From Candidatus Bathyarchaeota archaeon (GTDB taxonomy: Archaea; Thermoproteota; Bathyarchaeia; 40CM-2-53-6; RBG-13-38-9): DNA of 20,242 nucleotides. Positions within the stretch are counted from its first letter, which is position 1; each line of letters opens with the position of its first letter. The stretch lies in contig SMYQ01000059.1 in NCBI GenBank assembly GCA_007050885.1, forward strand, positions 1 to 20,242, read 5' to 3'. The notes below the pieces were generated by a model. That model saw only the letters and a list, made by a program, of their open reading frames with translations, ran no database searches and was not told where the DNA came from. Position numbers and translations under genes: made by a program. Below are positions 1-6,653 of this stretch, piece by piece.

Positions 1-154
1 CTTTTGGCGTTGTGGATAATAGTTCGCATAGTTTGCCTATTCTTCTGAGTGAGACTTCTGCTGTAATGGGACTGCCGCGTCTTACTCCTTTAAGCCATCG
101 TGTAACATCTTCATCCTTTTGTAGAATGGTGTACTTGGTTCCTTTCTTAGCCAA
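1..154 (-). CDS. Tyrosine recombinase/integrase-like protein, N-terminal part (runs off the window)
   Basis: Only the first 51 codons are inside the window; the gene continues beyond base 1. From a TTG at 154-152 it reads LAKKGTKYTILQKDEDVTRW and continues through a segment with GSPITAEVSLRRIGKLCELL (about residues 27-46). This resembles the SAM-like, DNA-core-binding N-terminal domain of archaeal tyrosine recombinases (Xer/phage integrase superfamily). The catalytic domain with its R-H-R-Y residues would lie outside, so activity cannot be judged. An in-frame TGA nine bases before the TTG rules out a longer N-terminus. A TATA-like box at 182-190 lies about 33 bases upstream, so the mRNA is probably near-leaderless. 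The gene starts 54 bases past the 3' end of tRNA-Ala on the same strand, the usual place for an element-encoded integrase. A host Xer-type recombinase is the alternative. Confidence 0.6.
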   Translation of the reverse strand, partial: MAKKGTKYTILQKDEDVTRWLKGVRRGSPITAEVSLRRIGKLCELLSTTPK

Positions 155-181
155 ACCTTTTCAATAGAATATTTTAAGCGT

Positions 182-190
182 AAAATATAA
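182..190 (-). promoter_or_regulatory. TATA box of the integrase-like gene
   Basis: On the minus strand this reads TTATATTTT, centred about 33 bases before the TTG start at 154. With the usual archaeal spacing, transcription would start near 160, giving a leader of a few bases. It lies between the tRNA 3' end and the integrase. Confidence 0.4.
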
Positions 191-247
191 GGATTCGCAC
201 TTAGTTGTTGGTGGACCGGGCGGGATTTGAACCCGCGACCTTCCGGT

Positions 248-261
248 TTATCGGTCATACA
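248..261 (-). other. tRNA-Ala anticodon-loop intron (37/38), 14 nt
   Basis: The minus-strand insert TGTATGACCGATAA sits after A37. A bulge-helix-bulge can be drawn: outer helix TCCGG/CCGGA, central helix TTCG/CGAT (three Watson-Crick pairs plus a T-T mismatch), bulges CA^T and AA^A, and an inner GT/AC pair closing an ATG loop. The predicted cuts restore a seven-base anticodon loop. Position 37/38 is the canonical archaeal intron site. Confidence 0.8.
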
Positions 262-277
262 TGCGAACCGGACGTTC

Positions 278-291
278 TTTGGCCAAATGTA
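278..291 (-). other. tRNA-Ala D-loop insertion, probable second intron, 14 nt
   Basis: The D-stem halves GTTC and GAAC are separated by 23 nt instead of about 9. Taking out TACATTTGGCCAAA (or the same stretch shifted by one base) leaves the standard loop AGCTTGGTA. The insert contains the palindrome TTTGGCCAAA. A TTGG/CCAA helix spans the junctions, but the bulges do not fall in perfect canonical register. This would be a relaxed BHB, and the exact cut sites are uncertain by one base. Confidence 0.6.
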
Positions 292-407
292 TACCAAGCT
301 GAACTACCGGCCCTCGATATTTTTGGTTTCCTTTGGCCAGTATCCCTGAAGAATGTAATCTTTGGAAAATAAGTTCGTTGGTTAATCTTCTAAACTAACA
401 TGGATTC

Positions 408-426
408 AAAAAAGGCTACCTTTTTT
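408..426. repeat. Perfect inverted repeat (8-bp arms, 3-nt loop) ending in a T run
   Basis: AAAAAAGG-CTA-CCTTTTTT forms an 8-bp hairpin. It touches the TATA box of the ArfC-like gene (429-438) and lies upstream of the divergent tRNA gene. It could terminate or insulate transcription on either strand, or be an operator next to the TATA/BRE position. The sequence alone does not decide. Confidence 0.45.
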
Positions 427-428
427 CA

Positions 429-438
429 ATATATATAC
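429..438 (+). promoter_or_regulatory. TATA box of the ArfC-like gene
   Basis: ATATATATAC is centred about 36 bases before the ATG at 469. Normal archaeal spacing puts the transcript start near 459, leaving a leader of about ten bases with no evident Shine-Dalgarno site. Confidence 0.5.
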
Positions 439-468
439 AATAGATATTGTGTGGATTGTTGATTCAAC

Positions 469-1131
469 ATGTCTAGGCCTTATGTTATTCTTGGTGGATT
501 TATGAGTGTGGACGGCAAATCAGCCCCGGCTAATAGAAAAGGCAGAGCTTTTACACCATTGCTTAACGAGAAATTGTTATCTAGACTTCATAAGATTCGG
601 GCTGATGTTGATGCTGTTCTGGTAGGCGCTGAGACCGTAATTGAAGATGATCCCAAACTTACGGTCAGGGCGGTCCAAGGAAATAATCCACTCAGAGTAG
701 TCCTTGACAGTCTTGTTAGAACATCGTTAAATTCGCACATCTACAAAACTGAAGATTCCCGAACAATTTTGGCTGTTTGTAATAATGCTCCAGAAGATAA
801 GATTTTACAGTTAAAAGAGAAAGGTGTTGAAATCTTAAATTTCGATTGTGATAGAAGGATTCCATTGAGAGATTTACTTGATATTCTTTATCATAAAGGT
901 ATTCGGCGCTTACTTGTGGAGGGTGGTTCAGAAGTCAGATGGAGTTTCATGAAAGAGAGATTGACTGATGAGATCTTCGTATGGATAACACCATCGATAT
1001 GGGGAGGTCGAAAAGCACCTACGATGGTCGGTGGTGAGGGTTATCTTGAGCGAGATCATTCAATTAAACTCAAATTAAAAAACTCAGAAATAGTTGATGA
1101 CACAGTCATCTTAGAATATCATGTCTTGTAA
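469..1131 (+). CDS. arfC: 2,5-diamino-6-ribosylamino-pyrimidinone 5'-phosphate reductase (ArfC/RibD2-like)
   Basis: The 220-residue product matches in length and pattern the stand-alone archaeal reductase related to the C-terminal domain of bacterial RibD. That enzyme reduces the ribosyl side chain of the diaminopyrimidinone phosphate with NAD(P)H, on the route to riboflavin and deazaflavin F420. Visible marks are the N-terminal GGFMSVDGKSA segment (about 9-19), the DAVLVGAETVIEDDPKLTVR stretch (about 48-67) and the glycine-rich VEGGSE loop (150-155), typical of RibD C-terminal/DHFR-like reductases. No deaminase domain is attached, as expected in archaea. A TATA box precedes the ATG. A creatininase/ArfB-like gene lies about 1.5 kb downstream, which fits the same pathway. 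The gene converges with the TrpD-like gene, with 42 bases between stops. Confidence 0.82.
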   Translation: MSRPYVILGGFMSVDGKSAPANRKGRAFTPLLNEKLLSRLHKIRADVDAVLVGAETVIEDDPKLTVRAVQGNNPLRVVLDSLVRTSLNSHIYKTEDSRTILAVCNNAPEDKILQLKEKGVEILNFDCDRRIPLRDLLDILYHKGIRRLLVEGGSEVRWSFMKERLTDEIFVWITPSIWGGRKAPTMVGGEGYLERDHSIKLKLKNSEIVDDTVILEYHVL

Positions 1132-1173
1132 AACTTAATTAATTTTATTTACTTATTCAGAATAATTAATAAT

Positions 1174-2340
1174 TTAGCGGAGAAGATTTTTGAAACTCTT
1201 AAGATCTCCACAACTACATTTCACAAGTTCCTCAACCTTTTTTATCGCTTCACCAGTTTCAATAGAATTAGAGGCTATTTCATAACCTTCCTTGAATGAG
1301 TTAGTGACATCTCCAAGATACAGTATAGCAGCTGCATTTACAATTATGAGATCTTTTCTACTGCTCCGATCTTTTCCGGAAAGAACATTCAATACTGTCT
1401 TCGCATTTTCGAGGTGTGTATCTCGTGCAATTATCTCTTTTGCATCTCCCTTCCTTACACCTAGATCTTGGTGACTGACACTATAAGTCTCAACTTTACC
1501 ATTAGGGAATAATTCAGAAACTATTGTCTTCCCCAAAGTTGAAAATTCATCAATTCTTATGTTTTCATCCTCTCCATAACCAAGTGGAACTAAAGCTCTT
1601 TCGTATCCAATTTTTGAGAGAACCTCAGCGATTAGTTGAGTCTGCGGTATAGAGATTCCTCTGACCTGACGTTTTGTCGAAAATGGATTTAGCGATGTAG
1701 CGATCATTAGTCTGAGTGAGCCCATTAATGGAAAAAATATTGGTGCAGAAGGATAGTTACGCAGATCAACGAGTGGCTCCATCCAAGGATAAACATTTCC
1801 GGAATCCCAGACTGCTGTTCCTATCCTTTCAACACAACCCTTTACTACATGAGGGCGCGCATCCACATTTATTCCCATAGTGATTGCTAGATCTGTTGCA
1901 CCAGTTTTTGAGCTGAAAGCTTTAGCTCCACTTTTAACAGCAAAAGCTCCTGCTGAAGCTGCCAACAATACAGCAGGAGTTGTAACATTAATTGTTTTCA
2001 AAGTATCCCCGCCAGTACCTCCAGCCGCCACAACAGGTTTCTTCAATAATAAATTGAGGTGCACACGTTTTGTCGTCTCCATAGCAGAGTTCATGGCCGC
2101 AAACTCATCGATAGTCGGACCCTTAGAGGTTAGACTTCCAAAGAAGCTTGCCATAAGGATGGGGACAGCATCATCTTTTTTCTCAATCATCTTTAGGATT
2201 TTAGTTGTAGCCATCATTACATCATTATTTGATAGTCCGTCTCCGCTGACAGCTCTTTCAATTATGGAAGACCACCACGAATATTTCTTTGGATATTTTG
2301 GTCTCTCAGAAGCTAATTTTGTATCTTTTCTACGCCCCAC
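1174..2340 (-). CDS. TrpD-like phosphoribosyltransferase with an altered acceptor site
   Basis: A 388-residue member of the anthranilate phosphoribosyltransferase fold family, somewhat longer than usual TrpD (about 340) because of a basic, aromatic N-terminal extension (1-23). An all-helical N domain is followed by the PRPP-binding GTGGD (108-112), N118-V-T-T and FSSKTGATD (142-150). A DE pair in RIDEFS (about residue 265) matches the Mg-PRPP site. The anthranilate-binding KHGN motif is replaced by K136-S-G-A, and the usual HP..R stretch reads GNVYPWMEPLVDLRNYP. PRPP chemistry looks possible but anthranilate is an unlikely acceptor. No other trp genes are nearby; ArfC-like and ArfB-like genes flank it. 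The GTG start has AAAGG upstream. It could be a PRTase for another aromatic amine or nucleobase, or a TrpD2/YbiB-type protein. Substrate unknown. Confidence 0.72.
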   Translation of the reverse strand: MGRRKDTKLASERPKYPKKYSWWSSIIERAVSGDGLSNNDVMMATTKILKMIEKKDDAVPILMASFFGSLTSKGPTIDEFAAMNSAMETTKRVHLNLLLKKPVVAAGGTGGDTLKTINVTTPAVLLAASAGAFAVKSGAKAFSSKTGATDLAITMGINVDARPHVVKGCVERIGTAVWDSGNVYPWMEPLVDLRNYPSAPIFFPLMGSLRLMIATSLNPFSTKRQVRGISIPQTQLIAEVLSKIGYERALVPLGYGEDENIRIDEFSTLGKTIVSELFPNGKVETYSVSHQDLGVRKGDAKEIIARDTHLENAKTVLNVLSGKDRSSRKDLIIVNAAAILYLGDVTNSFKEGYEIASNSIETGEAIKKVEELVKCSCGDLKSFKNLLR

Positions 2341-2605
2341 TATTGGCCAACCTTTGTTTATCTCGAAATTTCTGAAGATCTTATTATTGATTACTTAAAA
2401 GACAGTATCTACCAATATTCGAGTAATAACCTCCATGCACGATATTATTCTGAAGTGGATAAATCCCTTTCATTTTTGCATTCATAGCAAGTTATTAATT
2501 TGGGCAATCTTCGGTTTTACCTAAATATCTACTATAACAGAACAGTATCCAATCCTAGAGCAATAGTAAACAGAACATTACCTATCAAGAGAGTTGAAAT
2601 CAACT

Positions 2606-3352
2606 ATGAGTGAGTTAACATCCAATTCAAATACAAAGTGTCTTATGGCAAATATGACTTGGAAAGAAGTTGAATCAACACTTTCTAAAAATAAGACCGT
2701 AATAATTCCCTTTGGTTCGACTGAGGAGCACGGATATCATCTTCCATTATCAACAGACTATTTTGTGGCTTATGAATTGGCAAAACTCGTAGGTAAGAGA
2801 ATCCAAGTATTAGTTGCTCCACCAATATGTTATGGAGTTTGCAGAAGAGGTGCTTCTTTTCCAGGAACAATAACAATAAGTATCGATACATTGAGAACAT
2901 TAACTATTGACATCATAACAAGTCTTCATTCACAGGGATTTAGAAATATCATTATTTTACCTGGCCATCTGGGATCGGCTCAGATCATTGGTCTTGAGCT
3001 AGCTTGTCAAGAACTCCTCATTAAACATGAAACATTAAAAATTGCATTAATTGATCTTACTAAATTTTTAGAGAAAATACCTGAAGGATTGATAGAAGAA
3101 AGATTTGGTCATGCTGGTGAAGTTGAAACCTCCCTCATGCTCGCTCTTGACCCAAAAATTGTAAGAATGACAGATGCCATATCCGAGAAACCAATATTTC
3201 CAGCCCATCAAATTGTAAGAGATTCTAAGAAGTTCATGAAATCCGGCGTTATGGGAGATGCTAAGATCGCCTCTATAGAAAAAGGCACAACTATTTTAGA
3301 TCTATTCGTAAATGAAATCTCAAAGACGATTCTTGGAATCATCGAGGATTAA
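2606..3352 (+). CDS. Creatininase-family amidohydrolase, possibly ArfB formamide hydrolase
   Basis: About 248 residues with creatininase-family hallmarks: PFGSTEEHGYHLPLSTD (metal-ligand E, H and D), an RRGASFPGT loop, GHLGS where most members have GHGGN, and HAGEVETS near the second metal-ligand glutamate. In archaea one branch is ArfB, the metal-dependent hydrolase removing the formyl group from 2-amino-5-formylamino-6-ribosylaminopyrimidinone phosphate, one step before ArfC. An ArfC-like gene nearby supports that role. Creatininase or mycofactocin-type relatives cannot be excluded, and GHLGS is atypical. ATG 2606 is chosen because GAGAG at 2589-2593 is spaced for it. TTG 2594 is in frame but abuts that motif, and ATG 2645 would give the usual short N-terminus. 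A TATA-like stretch lies near 2522-2533. Confidence 0.7.
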   Translation: MSELTSNSNTKCLMANMTWKEVESTLSKNKTVIIPFGSTEEHGYHLPLSTDYFVAYELAKLVGKRIQVLVAPPICYGVCRRGASFPGTITISIDTLRTLTIDIITSLHSQGFRNIIILPGHLGSAQIIGLELACQELLIKHETLKIALIDLTKFLEKIPEGLIEERFGHAGEVETSLMLALDPKIVRMTDAISEKPIFPAHQIVRDSKKFMKSGVMGDAKIASIEKGTTILDLFVNEISKTILGIIED

Positions 3353-3386
3353 AACCCAAATAAGTATTATTCTGGATGCAGATAGG

Positions 3387-3722
3387 ATGAAGTATATAGA
3401 GGAAACATTGAGAAAGATTATTTTAAGAAATATTATCGATGGTGAAATAGAGACAGCATTGGAACTTCTGAGCAAAGAATACAATGTCTCTAAACCAAAG
3501 TATCGCATTGGAACGGTAAAAGGCCACAGAGGGGCAGCAGGTTGTTATATTGAGAGAAAAAAAACAATTGTATTCTCAAATAGCGAAATCATGCGAAATC
3601 CAATTGTTGTGTTGCATGAATTTTATCATCATATGATCTCCTCAGTGACTTTCAAGGGAGGAGGTACAGACAAGAATGCCGAAAGGTTTGTTAGACGTTT
3701 CCTTTCGACAAAAGTTTATTGA
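3387..3722 (+). CDS. Minimal zinc-metalloprotease-like protein (HEFYHH)
   Basis: A 111-residue protein with HEFYH at 77-81, a classic HExxH zinc site followed by another histidine (82). A downstream TDKNAERF segment (94-101) has E99 or D95 as a plausible third ligand. The layout, HExxH then a glutamate in an E/N-rich helix, resembles ImmA/IrrE-like or SprT-like gluzincins, but the whole protein is much smaller than those. The start is placed at ATG 3387. An upstream in-frame ATG at 3312 would overlap the end of the creatininase gene and add residues unlike the family, and an AT-rich stretch near 3360-3370 sits at TATA distance from 3387. No signal peptide or membrane segment is visible, so it should be cytoplasmic. 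The substrate is unknown. Confidence 0.6.
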   Translation: MKYIEETLRKIILRNIIDGEIETALELLSKEYNVSKPKYRIGTVKGHRGAAGCYIERKKTIVFSNSEIMRNPIVVLHEFYHHMISSVTFKGGGTDKNAERFVRRFLSTKVY

Positions 3723-3744
3723 AATTAAAACAAAATTTTACATT

Positions 3745-4197
3745 TCATTTTTTTGCTGCCGTTTCTTCCATTAGTGTCAGAACTGCCATAGAATCCCTTT
3801 CGGGCCAACTAATGAATTCCACCAAGATTCCTCCAAATGTCTTTGGATGAATGAAAAAGCATCTATTATCTTTACTTACAACTTTGTATCCTTTCTCTTC
3901 AGATTTTTTCGCCCAATAATCTAAATTATCAACTTCAAAACAGAAATGATGAATGCCTTCTCCATGGCGTTCGATATATTTCTCAATGGTTTGATTGCCA
4001 TGTGGATATATCAATTCGATGTACGCATTTCCTACAGGTAAAAACGTAACATCTACACCTTGGGTTTCATTATACCAAGTTCTGTCCTCTAAATCTATGA
4101 AACTTTTGAGAAGATCTTTAATATTATTGGTTTTAACAACTACACCTACATGGTGAAACCTTATTTTTTCAGGTTTCTTATCGATAAATTTTTCCAA
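3745..4197 (-). CDS. Methylmalonyl-CoA epimerase-like VOC-superfamily protein
   Basis: The 150-residue protein has the two-module VOC layout of methylmalonyl-CoA epimerases, which interconvert (R)- and (S)-methylmalonyl-CoA using a divalent metal. Visible marks are HHVGVVV (15-21, first metal histidine), GVDVTFLPVGNAYIELIYP (middle), GIHHFCFEVDN (second histidine) and the C-terminal FIHPKTFGGILVEF with the catalytic/metal glutamate. Order and spacing follow known epimerases closely, but a glyoxalase-like enzyme acting on another substrate is possible because no mutase gene is present. The TTG start at 4197 is supported by GGAG nine bases upstream, inside the end of the preceding gene. It lies 6 bases after the 3-hydroxyacyl-CoA dehydrogenase-like gene and is surely co-transcribed with it. 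Confidence 0.68.
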   Translation of the reverse strand: MEKFIDKKPEKIRFHHVGVVVKTNNIKDLLKSFIDLEDRTWYNETQGVDVTFLPVGNAYIELIYPHGNQTIEKYIERHGEGIHHFCFEVDNLDYWAKKSEEKGYKVVSKDNRCFFIHPKTFGGILVEFISWPERDSMAVLTLMEETAAKK

Positions 4198-4203
4198 ATT
4201 ATT

Positions 4204-5157
4204 TTACTCCTGAATTTTCAATAGTTTGACAAGTTTGTTGTCCCGCCATTTAACTAATTCTTCAAGCTTCTTTTCTTTGATCATTGGCAATTGCTCAACA
4301 CCCTTAATTGCTTTTAATGATGCATGGTACGGTATCTGTTTCCAATCATCCATTGTCTTCCAGTATTCATTAAAGCCATGCTGTATGGTGTCTATATGAT
4401 ACTTTAAACCTCCTGGTCCTCCTCCAAGATGAAGTGTTAGAAACGGGCCCATTATCCCCCATCTAGCTCCAGGTCCAGCCCAACATGCTCTATCAACATC
4501 CTCAACTGATGCGACTCCACTATTCACCAAATTTAATGCTTCTCTCCAAAGTGCAGCTTGTAATCTATTTCCAATGAAACCGGGCACTTCTTTTTTTACC
4601 TTGACGGGTATTTTATCTAATGTCTCCATAAATTTGTAGGTTATCTCTACTGTCTCTTCCGAGGTTTTTTCACCTGGAACGAGTTCAACGAGTTTTAGCA
4701 GTAGAGGTGGATTCCAAGGATGAGCTACAAGGCATCTCTCAGGTTTGCTAGTAGCTTTCTGTATCTCCGTCATAAGGAGGCCTGAAGAGCTTGTTCCTAT
4801 AATGGCGGAATCATTCTCTTTATCAACTTCTGAAAATATTTTTTTCTTAACATCATAGCTTTCAAATGCCGATTCTTGAACATAATCCGCATCTGACACG
4901 CATTCCTTAATGCTTTCCCTCAAGGTTATTCTATTCAAAGCTGAAGCGACATCATTTTTTGCAATTAGACCTTTATCGGCTAAGAATTCTGCGCTTGACT
5001 TTATTCTTTCCATAGCACTTTTTATGAGCTCTGGGTTCATGTCACATACAGCCACAGTGTAACCCTTTATGGCGAAAAGTGTAGCCCAGCTATGCCCTAT
5101 AGTACCGACTCCTATACACGCGATATTCTTTACTTTCAAACCTTTAGCCTCCATCAT
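4204..5157 (-). CDS. 3-hydroxyacyl-CoA dehydrogenase family NAD-dependent oxidoreductase
   Basis: A 317-residue dehydrogenase with an N-terminal Rossmann fold (GVGTIG at 16-21, acidic D39 at the strand-2 end suggesting NAD rather than NADP). A substrate segment, AHPWNPPLLLKLVELVPG, carries the His-Glu dyad of the family. The C-terminal helical domain has VPGFIGNRLQAALWREALNL and GVASVEDVDRACWAGPGARW. These segments point to the branch with lambda-crystallin/L-gulonate 3-dehydrogenase and carnitine dehydrogenase as well as short-chain 3-hydroxyacyl-CoA enzymes, so the substrate is open. It is the first gene of a two-gene unit with the epimerase-like gene, which suggests acyl-CoA or hydroxy-acid metabolism. 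ATG 5157 is used; an adjacent ATG at 5154 is equally possible. Confidence 0.8.
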   Translation of the reverse strand: MMEAKGLKVKNIACIGVGTIGHSWATLFAIKGYTVAVCDMNPELIKSAMERIKSSAEFLADKGLIAKNDVASALNRITLRESIKECVSDADYVQESAFESYDVKKKIFSEVDKENDSAIIGTSSSGLLMTEIQKATSKPERCLVAHPWNPPLLLKLVELVPGEKTSEETVEITYKFMETLDKIPVKVKKEVPGFIGNRLQAALWREALNLVNSGVASVEDVDRACWAGPGARWGIMGPFLTLHLGGGPGGLKYHIDTIQHGFNEYWKTMDDWKQIPYHASLKAIKGVEQLPMIKEKKLEELVKWRDNKLVKLLKIQE

Positions 5158-5268
5158 ACTACAAAAGGCAATGATATATGAATTGTAAGGCTAAACTACA
5201 GGAATATTGTTTCTAGGCTAACGTATCAGATAAATAGTGGATTATGTGTCCGGTGTAAGGATGTTATA

Positions 5269-5589
5269 TTGAAGAAGAATAAACCTACTTTGATCAAAGC
5301 TGCAAAAATCATCGTCATAGTGGGAGCCATCTTGATGATCTCACTTAGCATTATGAGCATTGCAGGAAGAATATTAGCCCTGCCTTTCTATGCTCCAATC
5401 GGTCTGACATCGGGAGTGTATATTTTCGCTTCATTGTTCGGAGGAATCTTGTCCTTGATTCTTAGCAGGAAAGTTGGCAGTATGATTTGGACTTTGATTG
5501 TAATTGGAATTGGAATTATTGGTGGTGGACTAGGTGGACTACTTGTTTTCCTGGGCGGGATCATAGCCATCATTGCAAGAGTAAGTTAA
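5269..5589 (+). CDS. Small multi-pass membrane protein
   Basis: A 106-residue hydrophobic protein with a lysine-rich start (KKNKPTLIKAAK) and about three membrane segments (near 12-33, 44-66 and 73-102), the last glycine-rich (IIGGGLGGLLVFLGG). No family recognised. The start is TTG 5269 with TAAGG eight bases upstream; the ATG at 5261 runs into a stop after three codons. It converges with the anchored surface-protein gene, with 28 bases between stops. Confidence 0.6.
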   Translation: MKKNKPTLIKAAKIIVIVGAILMISLSIMSIAGRILALPFYAPIGLTSGVYIFASLFGGILSLILSRKVGSMIWTLIVIGIGIIGGGLGGLLVFLGGIIAIIARVS

Positions 5590-5617
5590 AACAGGCTAGT
5601 CGCCTTTGATTGAAAAT

Positions 5618-6508
5618 TCAATTTGATGAATTTTTCCTGATAATTCTCCTTCCATATCGGATTAAAATCATAACCGCAAGAATAGAGATTGCTAACAGGA
5701 TTGGAATAGTGTTCAAAGGGTTAATCAAATCATAACTTTGAGTTGATGATCGAACTATATTTCCAGCCTTATCAACCACAACAATCTCGTACCTTACATT
5801 ATTGTTAGGAGGCTGAGCAGGTATTGACCCTACCCATATTCCATTCCAATTGGATCCTTCATCAAGTCTCATTCCAATTATTCGCCATTCACCATCATTC
5901 ACCGAATAGTTAAGAAAAACTTTCACTACTCCCGTTTGGATATCAGTCACATTGACTTCCAATTCTAGAGGTTGTCGCTCTATAGGACTTGATGGAATTC
6001 TAGAGATATCCAAGATTTCTGGTGGATTATTGTCTTCAGGTATTAGCGTAATCAATTGCTGAAACTTTTCGACAGCCAATCGAACAAGTGAAAGACTCTT
6101 ATCCTCATGTACTTTATCTTCCGTCTCAAAGTAGAGCGACATCTCTTCAGCACTTTTTATATTGAGTTTCACGGCCTCAAGAAAAGTATCATGGAAATTT
6201 TTCCATTGTATAGGAAAAACAAGTTCTTCAGCAACAGCCTTTACATTTCTATACTCTTCAATCAATGGTTTCATTCGTAGTATAGCTTCGTCAGAAGAAG
6301 TTTTGTTCTGCGTATACTCTTTATGAAGTTCTCCCACTTTGAAATTTAGGTCTTCCATTGTGTGAAAAATTGAGTCAACCTCATTCTTATAATCGGTCCA
6401 TTGCTGAGAATACCCCAAGTTAACCATAGAGAAAACCACAATTAAACCGATTGAACACAAAATAAGCAGCCTTGATATCAGCAAATCGAATTCTATTTTC
6501 CTGAACAC
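5618..6508 (-). CDS. Surface protein with N-terminal signal and C-terminal membrane anchor
   Basis: The 296-residue protein has a hydrophobic N-terminal segment (about 9-31, signal peptide or signal anchor). A charged, probably helical/coiled-coil domain (about 35-155) follows, then a beta-rich domain from about 160 (PPEILDISRIPSSPIERQPL and WNGIWVGSIPAQPPNNNVRY) that resembles Ig/FN3-like or Big-type extracellular modules. A C-terminal membrane helix (about 265-285) is followed by a basic tail (RYGRRIIRKN). The bulk should therefore lie outside the cell. No catalytic motif is visible and the role is unknown; an adhesion, sensing or envelope function is only a guess. The start is GTG at 6508. 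The plan resembles that of the protein at 18136-19137, though the two do not look homologous. Confidence 0.6.
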   Translation of the reverse strand: MFRKIEFDLLISRLLILCSIGLIVVFSMVNLGYSQQWTDYKNEVDSIFHTMEDLNFKVGELHKEYTQNKTSSDEAILRMKPLIEEYRNVKAVAEELVFPIQWKNFHDTFLEAVKLNIKSAEEMSLYFETEDKVHEDKSLSLVRLAVEKFQQLITLIPEDNNPPEILDISRIPSSPIERQPLELEVNVTDIQTGVVKVFLNYSVNDGEWRIIGMRLDEGSNWNGIWVGSIPAQPPNNNVRYEIVVVDKAGNIVRSSTQSYDLINPLNTIPILLAISILAVMILIRYGRRIIRKNSSN

Positions 6509-6653
6509 ACAATCCGCTCCCAGATGATTCTACTGTTCAATAAAAAACATCTCTTAAATAAATGTCAGACTCAATGTATAGATTCTTCTTGCTAGAGCGC
6601 CTGAACTAACTCAACAAAACTGATATTAGCTTATAACCAGTTAATACCTGCAT

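Larger units (their letters stand above)
209..313 (-). tRNA. tRNA-Ala(CGC) with two apparent introns and encoded CCA
   Basis: Read on the minus strand from 313, the acceptor stem GGGCCGG pairs with CCGGTCC, giving the G3:U70 pair that marks alanine tRNAs, then A73 (212) and a genome-encoded CCA (211-209). The T arm is GCGGG-TTCAAAT-CCCGC and the variable loop is AGGTC. The anticodon stem is TCCGG/CCGGA and the anticodon CGC lies at 263-265. Two insertions interrupt an otherwise standard cloverleaf: 14 nt between positions 37 and 38 (248-261) and 14 nt in the D loop (278-291), between D-stem halves GTTC and GAAC. Removing both gives a 74-nt tRNA body with D loop AGCTTGGTA and anticodon loop TTCGCAA. 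The 3' end borders an integrase-like gene, so it may serve as an attachment site. Confidence 0.9.

Noticed and set aside
82..297. 71-codon open frame on the minus strand
   Set aside because: It runs through the tRNA gene and overlaps the integrase-like start in another frame; its translation is tRNA sequence.
1880..2398. 172-codon plus-strand frame opposite the TrpD-like gene
   Set aside because: It is fully antisense to a gene with clear family motifs and its composition is that of a shadow frame.
5628..5642. TGATGA … CTGA resembling a box C/D sRNA
   Set aside because: The boxes are only about 7 bases apart, with no second box pair or terminal stem, and they lie at the end of a coding gene.
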